Shown one piece after another: positions 1 to 10,043 of a DNA stretch of 64,000 nucleotides. Within the stretch, counting starts at the first letter, position 1. The number at the start of each line of letters is the position of its first letter. The stretch is from Necropsobacter massiliensis (GTDB lineage: Bacteria > Pseudomonadota > Gammaproteobacteria > Enterobacterales > Pasteurellaceae): the NCBI RefSeq assembly GCF_000827595.2, contig NZ_LN776184.1, positions 62,001 through 126,000 of the forward strand. The letters run 5' to 3'. A model generated the notes under the pieces. The model ran no database searches. It had not been told where the DNA came from and was given only the letters and a program-made list of their open reading frames with translations. A program made the position numbers and the translations under genes.

Positions 1-34
1 CAGCTTGAGTTAATCCTTGAATTCCGGCTGAAAA

Positions 35-721
35 CTATTTCCCTTCCAATACCTCTAATAATTTTTTCGGTTCCAGATAGCCGCCGATTACCTCGCCACT
101 TTCGGTGATAATGCTCGGTGTGCCGCGCACGCCGAACTGCACGCCCAGTTCATAGTGCTTTTTCACCATATTCGGGGTTTTCAATTCCTGCGGTAAATTG
201 CCGTTTTCCGCTTCATTAAGCGCAAATACCGGATCTTTCGCCGTCCAAATCGCCTCCATTTGTTTCGCCGTATTATTGTTTAAGCCACTGCGTGGAAACG
301 CCAGATAACGCACAGTAATGCCTAAATCATTATATTCTTTAATCTGCTGATGTAATAAATGGCAATAATGGCAAGTAATATCCATAAATACAGTGACGGT
401 ATGTTTCGGTTTGCTTGCCGGATAAACGATCATTTCGTGTTGATAGGCGTTTAATTTATCCACCAACATTCGTCCGCTTAAATCCACCGGTCCTTTATCC
501 GTCAGCTCGTAAAGCTGCCCTTGCAGCACATAGCGACCGTCTTCGGAAATATAAAAGACGCCTTCATTGGTGATCACGGTTTTCAATCCGTTAATCGGAG
601 AAGATTTGATTTCAATCTCGGACGCGCCGAGTTTGTTTAATTGCGTTTTAATCGCCGTATCATCGGCACTTGCCCCTAAAGACAACAACGCAAATGAAAG
701 TGCGGTCAATATTTTTTTCAT
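35..721 (-). CDS. dsbC: Thiol:disulfide interchange protein DsbC
   Basis: Periplasmic protein-disulfide isomerase of 228 aa, the usual size of DsbC. A signal peptide covers about residues 1-19 (basic MKK start, hydrophobic core, ASA cleavage site). An N-terminal dimerisation domain follows, then a thioredoxin-fold domain with the redox motif CHYC at 117-120 and a cis-Pro loop (GTPSI) near residue 203. E. coli DsbC has CGYC; the histidine variant is the only departure in the active site. DsbC corrects wrong disulfides in the periplasm and is kept reduced by DsbD. An AAGGA sequence just past the stop suggests that another leftward gene starts outside the window. An uptake signal lies inside the signal-peptide coding region (698-706). 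Confidence 0.95.
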   Translation of the reverse strand: MKKILTALSFALLSLGASADDTAIKTQLNKLGASEIEIKSSPINGLKTVITNEGVFYISEDGRYVLQGQLYELTDKGPVDLSGRMLVDKLNAYQHEMIVYPASKPKHTVTVFMDITCHYCHLLHQQIKEYNDLGITVRYLAFPRSGLNNNTAKQMEAIWTAKDPVFALNEAENGNLPQELKTPNMVKKHYELGVQFGVRGTPSIITESGEVIGGYLEPKKLLEVLEGK

Positions 722-976
722 AATTATAGATTCCCCTAATGCAACATCCTAAAACTAAAATGCGGCGGAATTTTATCACAATCGGACAAAACAAGCTAAT
801 TCGGTAAAGCACTTTTGCCACCCGTTCCATCGCCGTTGACCCCAGCGGTCGCAATGCACAACGCTGCAACCGCTAACAAGTCGACCGGGACAAAGGAATT
901 CTCCGCCGCCTCTATTAAATTTTCCCGAAATAGCATATAATTTGGCGCTTAATTATCTTAACGGAAATCTTTTTTT
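722..976. other. Divergent intergenic region dsbC/prfB
   Basis: This 255-bp gap separates the leftward dsbC from the rightward prfB and must hold both promoters. A TATAAT hexamer near 936-941 is a reasonable -10 box for prfB. A minus-strand frame of 46 codons (936 down to 796) is open but has no visible ribosome binding site and no recognisable product, so it is not called as a gene. Confidence 0.4.
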
Positions 977-2075
977 ATGTTTGAAATTAACCCGGTTAAA
1001 AATAAAATTGCCGACCTCGCCGAGCGTACTCAGGTGCTCCGGGGGTATCTTTGACTTTGAGGTAAAAGTCGAACGCTTAGAAGAAGTCAACGCCGAGCTG
1101 GAACAACCCGATGTATGGAACCAGCCGGAAAAGGCACAGGCGCTGGGCAAAGAACGTGCCGCTCTGGAAACGGTGGTCGATACAATCAAAAATCTGGAGC
1201 AAGGGCTGGAAGATGTGGACGGTCTACTGGAACTTGCCATCGAAGCCGATGACGAAGACACGTTCAATGAAGCCCTTGCCGAGCTTGCCGAGCTGGAACA
1301 AAAACTTGCCGGGCTAGAATTTCGCCGCATGTTCAGCGGACAACACGACAGTGCCGACTGCTATGTGGATCTACAAGCCGGTTCCGGCGGTACGGAAGCG
1401 CAAGACTGGACGGAAATGCTGCTGCGTATGTATTTACGCTGGGCGGAAAGCAAAGGCTTTAAAACCGAATTAATGGAAGTCTCCGACGGCGATGTCGCCG
1501 GCATTAAATCCGCGACGGTTCGCGTCTCGGGCGAATACGCCTTCGGTTGGTTGCGTACCGAAACTGGCATTCACCGCTTAGTGCGCAAAAGCCCGTTTGA
1601 CTCCAACAATCGCCGGCATACTTCTTTCAGTGCGGTGTTCGTTTACCCGGAGATCGACGACGATATTGATATCGACATTAACCCGGCAGATTTGCGCATT
1701 GACGTTTATCGCGCCTCCGGCGCCGGCGGTCAGCACGTTAACCGCACCGAAAGTGCGGTGCGCATTACGCACATTCCAAGCGGCATCGTGGTGCAATGTC
1801 AAAACGACCGCTCCCAGCACAAGAACAAAGATCAGTGTATGAAACAGCTGAAAGCCAAGTTATACGAAATGGAACTACAGAAAAAAAATGCAGAAAAACA
1901 GGCGCTGGAAGACACTAAATCCGACATCGGCTGGGGCAGCCAGATTCGTTCCTATGTGCTAGATGACGCGCGGATTAAAGACTTGCGTACCGGTGTGGAA
2001 AATCGCAACACCCAAGCGGTACTGGACGGCGATCTGGATCGCTTTATCGAAGCCAGTTTAAAAGCAGGATTATAA
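977..2075 (+). CDS. prfB: Peptide chain release factor 2 with programmed +1 frameshift
   Basis: RF2 releases nascent peptides at UGA and UAA codons. The coding sequence is join(977..1051,1053..2075), about 365 aa. Translation begins at the ATG at 977. After 25 codons the ribosome meets CTT TGA C (1049-1055), preceded by a purine-rich CGGGGG that acts as an internal Shine-Dalgarno sequence, and shifts +1. This is the classic autoregulatory site: scarce RF2 lets the ribosome shift and make more RF2. The stop-codon recognition motif SPF and the catalytic GGQ (in SGAGGQHVN) are intact. It is followed by lysS, the prfB-lysS order known in gamma-proteobacteria. Confidence 0.97.
1049..1055 (+). promoter_or_regulatory. 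prfB +1 frameshift site
   Basis: CTT TGA C with CGGGGG three bases upstream. The in-frame TGA is codon 26 of prfB. The arrangement matches the E. coli RF2 recoding site apart from the first base of the Shine-Dalgarno-like run. Confidence 0.95.
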
Positions 2076-2140
2076 ACATAACAGGCAGGTCGCAATGCTC
2101 TGCCGCAAATCAATTCAAACCAATATTTAAGGTCATAACA

Positions 2141-3652
2141 ATGTCACAACAACAAACCTCAGAACTTGATTTTCATGGTGAAATGGCAGTTCGCCGTGAA
2201 AAACTCACCGCGTTGCGCCAAAAAGGCAACGCGTTCCCGAACACATTCCGCCGCGATGCTTTAGCACAAGATCTGCATGCGCAGTATGACACTATCGACG
2301 GTGAAGCGCTGAAAGCACAGCAAATCGAAGTAAAAGTCGCCGGACGAATTATGACCCGTCGAGCCATGGGGAAGGCCACCTTTATTACCTTACAGGATAT
2401 GAGTGGGCGCATTCAGCTTTACGTAGCGCGCGATAATCTGCCGGAGGGCGTGTATAAAGACGATGTGGGCAACTGGGATTTGGGCGATATCGTCGGTGTG
2501 AAAGGCACATTATTCAAAACCAAAACCAATGAACTGACCGTCAAGGTGCATGACGTGCAGCTGCTGACCAAAGCACTGCGTCCGCTGCCGGATAAATTCC
2601 ACGGCTTAAGCGATCAGGAAACTCGTTACCGCCAGCGTTATTTGGATTTGATTTCCAACGAAGAATCCCGTCGCACCTTTATTATTCGTTCTAAAGTGAT
2701 TGCTGGCATCCGCGACTATTTCATCAATAAAGGCTTTATCGAAGTGGAAACGCCGATGTTGCAAGTGATTCCCGGCGGCGCGGCGGCACGTCCGTTCGTC
2801 ACTCACCATAATGCGCTGGATATTGATATGTATCTGCGTATCGCCCCTGAGCTTTATCTAAAACGGTTAGTGGTTGGCGGTTTTGAGCGGGTGTTTGAAT
2901 TAAACCGCAATTTCCGTAACGAAGGGGTTTCCGTACGCCATAATCCGGAATTCACCATGATTGAATATTATCAGGCCTATGCCGATTATCATGATTTAAT
3001 GGATAATACCGAAGAATTGCTGCGCAAACTGGCGCTGGATATTCTGGGCACGACGCTGGTGCCTTACGGCGAATACCAATTTGATTTCGGCAAACCGTTC
3101 GAGCGGATTACCATGCACGAAGCGGTGGTAAAATACGGCGCGGACCAAGGCATTGTGAAAGAAGATTTATACGATTTGGAACGGGCAAAAGCGCTCGCCG
3201 CCAAATTAGGCATTGAAGTACAGAAATCTTGGGGTTTGGGCAGTTTGGTCAACGCGATCTTTGAAGAAGTGGCGGAACATCACTTAATCCAACCGACATT
3301 TTTAACCGCACACCCGGCGGAAATTTCCCCGTTGGCACGCCGCAATGATGATAATCCAGAGGTGACTGATCGGTTCGAGCTGTTTATCGGCGGTCGTGAA
3401 ATCGGCAACGGATTCTCCGAGTTAAACGATGCCGAAGATCAGGCTGAACGCTTTGATGCGCAGGTTGCCGCAAAAGAAGCCGGCGATGACGAAGCCATGT
3501 TCAAAGACGATGATTTTGTGACCGCACTTGAACACGGTTTACCGCCGACAGCCGGTGAAGGGCTGGGCATCGACCGTCTGGCAATGTTGTTTGCCAATGC
3601 GGCATCAATCCGCGATGTGATTTTATTCCCGGCGATGAAACACAAAGGTTAA
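2141..3652 (+). CDS. lysS: Lysyl-tRNA synthetase, class II
   Basis: Charges tRNA-Lys with lysine in the cytoplasm. The 503-aa length is typical of bacterial LysRS-II. The N-terminal OB-fold anticodon-binding domain covers about residues 60-150 ([21 protein letters not shown] region). The class II catalytic core follows, with motif 1 around 200 (IEVETPMLQ), motif 2 around 265 ([14 protein letters not shown]) and motif 3 near the end (GEGLGIDRL). It lies 65 bp after prfB and is probably co-transcribed with it. A strong hairpin terminator follows. Confidence 0.97.
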   Translation: MSQQQTSELDFHGEMAVRREKLTALRQKGNAFPNTFRRDALAQDLHAQYDTIDGEALKAQQIEVKVAGRIMTRRAMGKATFITLQDMSGRIQLYVARDNLPEGVYKDDVGNWDLGDIVGVKGTLFKTKTNELTVKVHDVQLLTKALRPLPDKFHGLSDQETRYRQRYLDLISNEESRRTFIIRSKVIAGIRDYFINKGFIEVETPMLQVIPGGAAARPFVTHHNALDIDMYLRIAPELYLKRLVVGGFERVFELNRNFRNEGVSVRHNPEFTMIEYYQAYADYHDLMDNTEELLRKLALDILGTTLVPYGEYQFDFGKPFERITMHEAVVKYGADQGIVKEDLYDLERAKALAAKLGIEVQKSWGLGSLVNAIFEEVAEHHLIQPTFLTAHPAEISPLARRNDDNPEVTDRFELFIGGREIGNGFSELNDAEDQAERFDAQVAAKEAGDDEAMFKDDDFVTALEHGLPPTAGEGLGIDRLAMLFANAASIRDVILFPAMKHKG

Positions 3653-3663
3653 AAATAAATAAG

Positions 3664-3692
3664 ATCGGTATCCGGCGGATACCGATTTTTTA
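3664..3692 (+). terminator. Terminator after lysS
   Basis: A 10-bp perfect stem (ATCGGTATCC / GGATACCGAT) with a 3-nt loop is followed by a run of six T. It lies 11 bp past the lysS stop codon. Confidence 0.9.
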
Positions 3693-3875
3693 TAAAAAAC
3701 GTCGTAAAAAACGACCGCACTTTTTTGAATGATCGATAGACCTGCGACAATAACGCGATACAATATACGCACATTTCAATTTCACAGCTAATCGAAAGCC
3801 TACAATACAACTTCGCTACGATTTTCGATAATCAAATGCGAAATGAATGAGCCGCTCTCTTAAACAGGATTGATT

Positions 3876-5114
3876 ATGCAGAATAAATTTGCCATTTATC
3901 TTGCCGCCGTCGGACATTTAGTTACCGATATGGCGCAAGGTGCACTGCCTGCCTTATTACCCTTGTTGATTAAAAATTACGGATTGAGTTACCAAGAAGC
4001 GGGGGGATTGATCTTTGCCAATACCGCGCTTGCCTCCGTCACGCAGCCTTTGTTCGGTTATCTAGCGGATAAACGTTCGATGCCTTGGCTGATTCCTCTG
4101 GGCATGTTGTTGTCAGGATGTTGTATTGCCGCCATGGGGTTCGTACATTCTTACCAAAACTTATTTATTTTCGCGATGATTGCCGGCATCGGTTCTGCCT
4201 TATTTCACCCGGAAGGGGCGCGGCTGGTTAATCGTATGTCAGGAAAACAAAAAGGCAAAGCGATGGGTATTTTTGCTGTAGGCGGTAATGCGGGTTTTGC
4301 GATAGGTCCAATGCTGGCTGGCTTGGCTTATATTTTTAACGAGCATACATTAAGTCTTTTCGCTTTGACAAACAGCCTCATCGCTCTCATTCTGTTTTTA
4401 CAATTACCTAAATTAACCGGTGTTAAACACTCAAATAACAAAAAAGTGAACTTAGCCGCCGAGCTTAAAAACGACTGGCAAAGTTTCAGTAAATTATCGG
4501 TTATTATCTTTGTGCGCGCGACTAACTTTACGGTACTTAATGCGTTTATTCCTATTTACTGGATTAGCGTTCTGCACCAAAAAGAAACCGATGCCAACCT
4601 TGCGTTAACCTTATTCTTATCCGTCGGGGTGCTGATTACCTTCCTCGGCGGTTTGCTGTCCGACCGCTTAGGTTATGTACGCGTTATTCGTTATGCCTAT
4701 GTAATTTTCCTCCCGACCATTTTTATTTTCACGCAAAGCGAAACGTTATGGCTTTCTTTGTTATTACTCATACCGCTCGGTTTAGGCGTATTCACACAAT
4801 ACAGCCCAATTGTAGTACTCGGACAAACTTATTTAGCCAAAAGTGTCGGTTTTGCCGCGGGAATTACGTTAGGTTTAGGCATCACCATGGGTGGGGTATT
4901 CTCACCAATTGTAGGTTGGCTTGCCGATCACTACGGAATTCAACTTGCGTTACAAACCTTATGCGTGTTGAGCCTATTCGGTTTGGCATTTTCGTATTGG
5001 CTTAAAAGCGGACAGGAGAAAAATAACAACGGCGCCCCGGCGGGCAAAAGTTCTGAAATTTCGACCGCACTTCAAGCGAAGTCTAATATCAAATGTGATG
5101 AAAAAACCGATTAA
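3876..5114 (+). CDS. MFS exporter, fosmidomycin-resistance (Fsr) type
   Basis: Inner-membrane major facilitator transporter of 412 aa with about 12 hydrophobic helices. The block GSALFHPEGARLVNRM followed by KGKAMGIFAVGGNAGFAIGP is characteristic of the Fsr family of drug exporters, which expel fosmidomycin-like compounds by proton antiport. The substrate here is not shown by the sequence. The start at 3876 is preferred because AGGA lies six bases before that ATG. The last 35 residues form a polar, low-complexity tail, and an uptake signal (5064-5072) is part of the coding sequence. The neighbours are not functionally related. Confidence 0.8.
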   Translation: MQNKFAIYLAAVGHLVTDMAQGALPALLPLLIKNYGLSYQEAGGLIFANTALASVTQPLFGYLADKRSMPWLIPLGMLLSGCCIAAMGFVHSYQNLFIFAMIAGIGSALFHPEGARLVNRMSGKQKGKAMGIFAVGGNAGFAIGPMLAGLAYIFNEHTLSLFALTNSLIALILFLQLPKLTGVKHSNNKKVNLAAELKNDWQSFSKLSVIIFVRATNFTVLNAFIPIYWISVLHQKETDANLALTLFLSVGVLITFLGGLLSDRLGYVRVIRYAYVIFLPTIFIFTQSETLWLSLLLLIPLGLGVFTQYSPIVVLGQTYLAKSVGFAAGITLGLGITMGGVFSPIVGWLADHYGIQLALQTLCVLSLFGLAFSYWLKSGQEKNNNGAPAGKSSEISTALQAKSNIKCDEKTD

Positions 5115-5144
5115 AATGTATACTGTCGCTGATTAGGAAAAACT

Positions 5145-5486
5145 ATGCACGAAATGTCACTCGTTCAAAACATCATGGAAATTGTGGAAACCCAATGCCG
5201 TCATCATCAGGTGAAAAAAGTCACAGATATTTGGTTAGAAATTGGTCCGCTTTCCTGCGTGGAGCCGCAAGCCATTGAATTTTGCTTTGAGGTAAGCTGC
5301 AAAAACACCATAATGGAAAACTGCAAGATTCATTTCGTCCCCGTCCCTGCTCTCGCCTATTGCTGGCACTGTGAGCAGATGGTGGAAATTCAAAGTCACC
5401 AAGACGCCTGTCCGCAATGCGGCAGTATTCATTTGCAAAAACAAGGCGGAGACGATTTACGTATTAAAGAAATTGCAGTGAAATAA
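5145..5486 (+). CDS. hypA: Hydrogenase nickel-incorporation protein HypA
   Basis: HypA passes nickel to the large subunit of NiFe hydrogenase together with HypB. The 113-aa protein keeps the N-terminal MHE nickel-binding motif (His2) and a zinc ribbon made of Cys73, Cys76, Cys89 and Cys92 (two CxxC pairs). It stands alone on the plus strand, 30 bp after the MFS gene. Its partners hypB, hypD, hypE, hypC and hypF lie 16-21 kb to the right on the far side of the hydrogenase operon, so the maturation set is split around its target enzyme. Confidence 0.95.
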   Translation: MHEMSLVQNIMEIVETQCRHHQVKKVTDIWLEIGPLSCVEPQAIEFCFEVSCKNTIMENCKIHFVPVPALAYCWHCEQMVEIQSHQDACPQCGSIHLQKQGGDDLRIKEIAVK

Positions 5487-5543
5487 AAAACATGCGATTT
5501 TTTAACCGCACTTTTGCGATCTCATTCTCCTCCGATAATTAGA

Positions 5544-5564
5544 GGAGAACCCGAACGGTTCTCC
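5544..5564. terminator. Hairpin between convergent hypA and yedF
   Basis: Perfect 8-bp stem GGAGAACC / GGTTCTCC with a 5-nt loop in the gap between convergent genes. It is GC-rich and followed by a short T-rich stretch on the plus side, so it can serve hypA and possibly yedF. Confidence 0.6.
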
Positions 5565-5573
5565 GCTTTAGTT

Positions 5574-5843
5574 TTAGCGCTGGATCAAATAGCGTAATTT
5601 GGTGCCGTCCTGCTCCACGCTCAATAAAGTATATCCGTGATTTTTAGTATCAATCGGAATATTATTGATCGACTGTGCACAATCGCTCAGCAATTCAAGA
5701 ATTTCGCCTTTTTGCAGTTGCGGCATGGTTTCCAGCATGACAATCGCTGGATAGGGGCAAGGCTCGCCCAAGGTGTCCAAGGTATAATCCGGAGTAATCT
5801 CTTTCGGATCTTTGTCTAGTTTTTGTATAACGGTAAATGCCAT
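5574..5843 (-). CDS. yedF: TusA/SirA-family sulfurtransferase-like protein YedF
   Basis: Small cytoplasmic protein of 89 aa of the TusA/SirA fold, with the family signature CPYPA at residues 29-33 whose cysteine carries sulfur or selenium in relatives. It follows yedE in the same direction with an 18-bp gap, the conserved yedE-yedF pair. In genomes with selenoproteins this pair is linked to selenium metabolism, and here it adjoins the selenoprotein gene fdhF. A role in feeding selenium to FdhF is therefore an inference from context and family association, not something the sequence proves. Confidence 0.85.
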   Translation of the reverse strand: MAFTVIQKLDKDPKEITPDYTLDTLGEPCPYPAIVMLETMPQLQKGEILELLSDCAQSINNIPIDTKNHGYTLLSVEQDGTKLRYLIQR

Positions 5844-5861
5844 CGTCAGTTCTCCTATCAG

Positions 5862-7079
5862 TTAAGCCAAATTAATTGATGTGTTGGCTATTTTAGCCTT
5901 TGCTTTGGCTAAGAAACGCTTTTCCCACCACAGTACGGCAATTAAGCACACAATCAATAATCCATAATTCACCAGTAATCCGCCTACCGGACCGAATTCT
6001 TTCAGTAAATTCAGTTTGTCATAATCCAACGCCAGCACCGGCGCGATATCGTCCCACACATACGCCAGCAGCGTCGAACCCGCCACATTGCCGACACCAA
6101 CCCACATAAAATGCACCTGCCCTTCCATCGAGCGATACATCCAACCAGTTTCGCAACCGCCGGCCAGCACGATGCCGAAACCGAACAGTAATCCGCCAAT
6201 AATCGCATTCGGTCCCGCCCACATGATTTTTGCCGGAACGCCGAGTTGAATATAAGAAAAGACGCCGATAGTACCAGCGAGAATGCCGAAAATAATCGCT
6301 TTCGCCATATATGCCCGCCCGGTTACCCATAAATCGCGGAAGGCGGAGGTAAAACAAATCTGCGCTCGTTCAATCAGTAAACCGAATGCCAAACCGCATA
6401 ACATAGCAAAGCCCAATTTGACAGAAGACTGCATCACATACAGCGAGGCAATAAAATACGCGAAGAACACCAGCATACCGAGACGAAACCGGCGGGCAGC
6501 TCGTTTCGGATCGGTTTCTTGTAGCTTTGCCGCGCCTTTTTTCAGTTGTAATTTGACCCGAAACATCGGCAGCAAGGTAAATTTCACCCCGAAATAAGTA
6601 CCGATTGCCGTGGCGATAGTAAAAAACCAGGCGTGTACGGAAAACTGCGGAATACCAGTAAACAACGACGCCAGATTACAGCCCATGGCCAGACGCGCAC
6701 CGAACCCCGCCAGCGCACCGCCAACCAACGCTTGCAAAATGCGACGTTTATGCGGCTGATTGCGCCACTTGAGATTATTCGCCCATAACGCCGCCGAAAT
6801 ACAGCCGGCAAACATGCCTAAAATCATCACGCCATCAATACGGGTAAATACCGTACCGTCCATGCCGATAATTTTGTAATAGCTCCATTGCGTGACATCC
6901 ACGCCCAAGGCTTGCAGCGCATGACCGCCCCAACGGGTAAATTCGCCGGTCACTGCCCAGTAAGTGCCGGTAACACCGAAATAATAAGCGGAAATCAGCC
7001 CTGCGGCGATCACCGCCACGACAGGATTCCAATATTTAATCAGATAATTTTGTTTAAACTGTTGCCAAATCTCTAACAT
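5862..7079 (-). CDS. yedE: Selenium/sulfur-metabolism membrane protein YedE
   Basis: Polytopic inner-membrane protein of 405 aa with about ten hydrophobic segments and the two internal YeeE/YedE repeats. Each repeat carries its conserved Gly-Cys motif (MGCNL near residue 130 and GGCETG near residue 310). Family members import thiosulfate or similar anions. The YedE branch (FdhT) associated with YedF and selenoproteins is proposed to move a selenium compound. The position between yedF and fdhF supports that assignment. The start ATG at 7079 lies at the edge of a 242-bp gap that should hold its promoter. Confidence 0.85.
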   Translation of the reverse strand: MLEIWQQFKQNYLIKYWNPVVAVIAAGLISAYYFGVTGTYWAVTGEFTRWGGHALQALGVDVTQWSYYKIIGMDGTVFTRIDGVMILGMFAGCISAALWANNLKWRNQPHKRRILQALVGGALAGFGARLAMGCNLASLFTGIPQFSVHAWFFTIATAIGTYFGVKFTLLPMFRVKLQLKKGAAKLQETDPKRAARRFRLGMLVFFAYFIASLYVMQSSVKLGFAMLCGLAFGLLIERAQICFTSAFRDLWVTGRAYMAKAIIFGILAGTIGVFSYIQLGVPAKIMWAGPNAIIGGLLFGFGIVLAGGCETGWMYRSMEGQVHFMWVGVGNVAGSTLLAYVWDDIAPVLALDYDKLNLLKEFGPVGGLLVNYGLLIVCLIAVLWWEKRFLAKAKAKIANTSINLA

Positions 7080-7263
7080 AAGTTCTTAAATCCTAAGAAA
7101 AGTTAACGATTTGCAAGAAAGGTATATGATGAAAAAACTGAAATTGAGTCACACAACCAATTTGATTTGATCATTTCCTATACACAAGACTTGCGATATA
7201 TCAATGAATGCGGTGAGGCAAAGGGATTATAACCAAATTTGCGCGTCGGGCAAATAATTGAAC

Positions 7264-7297
7264 AGAAAAAAATCGGGCGAACCGTCAAGTTCGCCCG
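7264..7297 (-). terminator. Terminator of the hyf-fdhF operon
   Basis: A 9-bp stem CGGGCGAAC / GTTCGCCCG with a 6-nt loop (7274-7297). Read leftward it is followed by a run of seven T (7264-7272). It sits 25 bp past the fdhF stop codon, so it ends transcription of fdhF. The remaining 180 bp up to yedE show no gene. Confidence 0.85.
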
Positions 7298-7321
7298 TAA
7301 TACAACATCATCTTTATGGCA

Positions 7322-9478
7322 TCAAGCCACAAGTGCGGTCTGTTTTAAACGCGTTTTTAACTTCGCGTATTCCGTCACCACATAACGTTCCGCCCAGTGC
7401 TGATCGTCAATTTTTTCGATGCGCACCGCGCTGTATTTGTATTCCGGCGTTCTGGAACCCGGATTCAAATGTTCGGCGGTCAGTTCGTTACATTTGCCGA
7501 TCCACCACTGATAAGTCATATAGCAGGCGCCCTGGTTAGTACGGCTACTCACCTCAGCACGCGAAATCACTTTCCCGCGCGGCGACGCAATCCACACCAG
7601 ATCGTTATTTTTAATGCCGAGTGCGGCGGCATCCTGATCGTTCATTTGTACGAATCCCGGTTCATCGGCAAGCGCCGCTAACGCGCGACAGTTGCCGGTC
7701 ATAGAACGGCAGGAATAATGCCCTACTTCACGCACGGTAGAGAGAATCAACGGGAATTCTTCGCTGACCTCTTCCATCGGCGGCGCCCAATCGGTAGCAA
7801 AAAACTCAGCTTTGCCGTTCGGGCGATCAAATATCTGGCCTTTGTATAGATAACTGGTGCCCTGATCCTGCGGTCCCTCATCGGTACAAGGCCACTGAAT
7901 ATAGCCCAACCCGGCCATTTTTTCGTAGGTTGCGCCTTTATAAATCGGGCACAAGCCTCGCAGCTCATCCCAGATTTCCTGCGTGTTATTGTAGTGCATC
8001 GGGTAGCCCATGGCGGTGGCGATTTCGCTGATAATCACCCAGTCGTCTTTCACATCGCCGGTCGGTTCCACCGCTTTATAGAAACGTTGAAAACCGCGAT
8101 CCGCCGCACTGTACACGCCCTCATGTTCGGCACAAGAGGTTGCCGGCAACAGCACATCGGCTTCCGCGGCGGTCTGAGTCATAAAAATGTCCTGCACAAT
8201 CAGAAACTCCAGCTTTTCAAAAGCTTTCTTCACCGCATTTACATCGGGTTCGGTCTGCAAGGTATCCTCCCCCATAATATAAAACGCTTTGATTTTATCT
8301 TCCATAATCGCTTCCGGCACTTCACTAAGCGGCACGCCCGGTTTCGGATTTAATGCCGGCACACCCCATGCTTTAGCGAATTTTGCCATCGCCTGTTCAT
8401 CATCCAAGCGCTGATAACCCGGCAATGTATTGAACAACGCGCCCATATCACAAGCGCCCTGCACATTATTCTGACCGCGCACCGGATTAACCCCCACGTT
8501 CGGTTTGCCCAGATTACCGGTCAACATGGCAAGACTTGCCAGCGCGCGCACGGTTTCCACTCCCTGGCGGAACTGACAAACACCCATGCCCCACAAAATT
8601 GTGGCGGTTTCCGCTTTCGCATAAGTGCGCGCAATTTCGCGCAGCATTGCCGGTTCAATGCCGGTGATATGTTGTGTGCTTTCCGGCGTATAGGCTTTCA
8701 CCACCTCATAAAAGGCGTCGAAATTTTCCGTATGCTCATCAATAAAGGTTTGATCCTGAAGGTTTTCTTCTAAAATGACATGCATCATGGCATTTAAAAA
8801 CGCCACGTTGCTGCCATTCGCAAGTGGGGCGTAAATATCCGCAATACGCGCGGTTTCTATTTTACGCGGATCACAGACAATCACTTTCGCGCCTTTTTGT
8901 TTGGCGTGGTTAATCCGTCTCGCCACAATAGGGTGTGATGTGGAGGCGTTATAACCAAAAATAAATACGCATTGAGTTTCTTCAATCTCAACAATGGAGT
9001 TGGACATTGCGCCGTTACCGACCGATTTGAGCAGACCTGCTACAGAAGGGCCGTGTCAGACACGTGCGCAACAGTCAACATTGTTATTGCCCAATACCGC
9101 ACGGGCGAATTTTTGCATTACATAATTGACTTCATTGCCCGGCCCGCGCGATGAGCCAGTAACCATAATAGATTCGTTGCCGTATTTTTGCTTGATTTCC
9201 TGTAAACGCTTGGCGGTATAGGAAATCGCTTCCTCCCAGCTGACCGGCGTAAAGGCCTCACCCCGTTTATAGCGGATCATCGGCTGGGTTAAACGCGGCG
9301 TTAAAATTTTGGTGTCATGAACAAAGTCCCAGCCATAATAGCCTTTAAGACAGAGTTCGCCCTCGTTGGTTTTGCCGTTTGCACCTTCCGCCCCCACGAT
9401 CTTGTTGTTTTCGACCAATAAATTGATCTTACAACCCGAGGCGCAATACGGACAGACAGTAATCACTTTTTTCATCAT
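7322..9478 (-). CDS. fdhF: Formate dehydrogenase H, selenocysteine-containing
   Basis: Molybdopterin enzyme that oxidises formate to CO2 and passes electrons to the hydrogenase of the formate hydrogenlyase complex. The reading frame runs through an in-frame TGA (9056-9058) flanked by VDCCARV and HGPSVAGL, exactly the selenocysteine site of E. coli FdhF (Sec140). Counted from the first Met the Sec is residue 141, from the second Met (9475) residue 140. The N-terminal 4Fe-4S ligands are Cys9, Cys12, Cys16 and Cys43. About 718 aa in all, similar along its whole length to E. coli FdhF. It is the last gene of the leftward hyf operon. Confidence 0.97.
9020..9058 (-). promoter_or_regulatory. SECIS element of fdhF
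   Basis: Immediately 3' of the TGA codon the message can fold into a hairpin with the stem AGCA/TGCT around GGTC, inside GCAGGTCTGC. E. coli fdhF has the same GGTCTGC apical core, which binds SelB. The spacing from the TGA is the same as in E. coli. Confidence 0.85.
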
Positions 9479-9578
9479 GTACGTCCTTAATGGTTAAGCT
9501 AATGCTCAGTTGTAATTTTATTTCTGAATTAAAATAATCGTTTATAGAACAATGTATTACCATTCAGATTTATTATTT

Positions 9579-10043
9579 TTACAACGCCGTAAGCGTTGCA
9601 AAATCCCCCTGATTTTGTAAAAAATCATAAATAAAATGCACCGCACTTTTCACCTTATCTGTCATCGGAAAAGCAAACGACACAATATCCGGCTGAATAC
9701 CTAAAAAAATAACCTGTTCAATATCTTCTTCCAATTGTTCAATTAAAAAATTCAGCGGCAAATTGTGGGTGCTCATAAAAAACATCTCGGCAATCATCTC
9801 TTTATTGATAATTCGGATTTCACCCGGTGCCAGCCCCATATCCGCCGCATCCACGATCAACAGGCGCTTCGGTCTTAATTCACGCACGGTATGCACACTG
9901 TTTTCCGGAGCCGAACCACCATCAAGTGCGGTCCAATTTTCGATAGTTTTTTCCTGCATCAGGCGATACAGCAACGGCCCTGCGCCGTCATCGCCCATCA
10001 TGACATTCCCCACTGCCAACATAAGATTTTCGTTATTCATCAC
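9579..10043 (-). CDS. hycI: Hydrogenase maturation protease HycI
   Basis: Aspartate endopeptidase of 154 aa that removes the C-terminal tail of the hydrogenase large subunit once nickel is inserted. The nickel-sensing residues are visible in GNVMMGDDG (Asp18), VDAADMG (Asp65) and STHNLPL (His93), matching Asp16, Asp62 and His90 of E. coli HycI. Its target tail is present on HyfG in the same operon. The start overlaps the end of the hyfJ/hycH gene by 11 bp, so the two are probably translationally coupled. Met2 is an equally possible start. Confidence 0.93.
   Translation of the reverse strand: MMNNENLMLAVGNVMMGDDGAGPLLYRLMQEKTIENWTALDGGSAPENSVHTVRELRPKRLLIVDAADMGLAPGEIRIINKEMIAEMFFMSTHNLPLNFLIEQLEEDIEQVIFLGIQPDIVSFAFPMTDKVKSAVHFIYDFLQNQGDFATLTAL

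Noticed and set aside
796-936. A 46-codon minus-strand gene before dsbC
   Set aside because: No ribosome binding site and no recognisable product; it overlaps the expected prfB promoter.
1049-1055. prfB as a frameshifted pseudogene
   Set aside because: The TGA sits at codon 26 in the known programmed frameshift context, and the rest of RF2 is intact.
9056-9058. fdhF split by a stop codon into two genes
   Set aside because: The TGA is at the selenocysteine position with conserved flanks and a SECIS-like hairpin.
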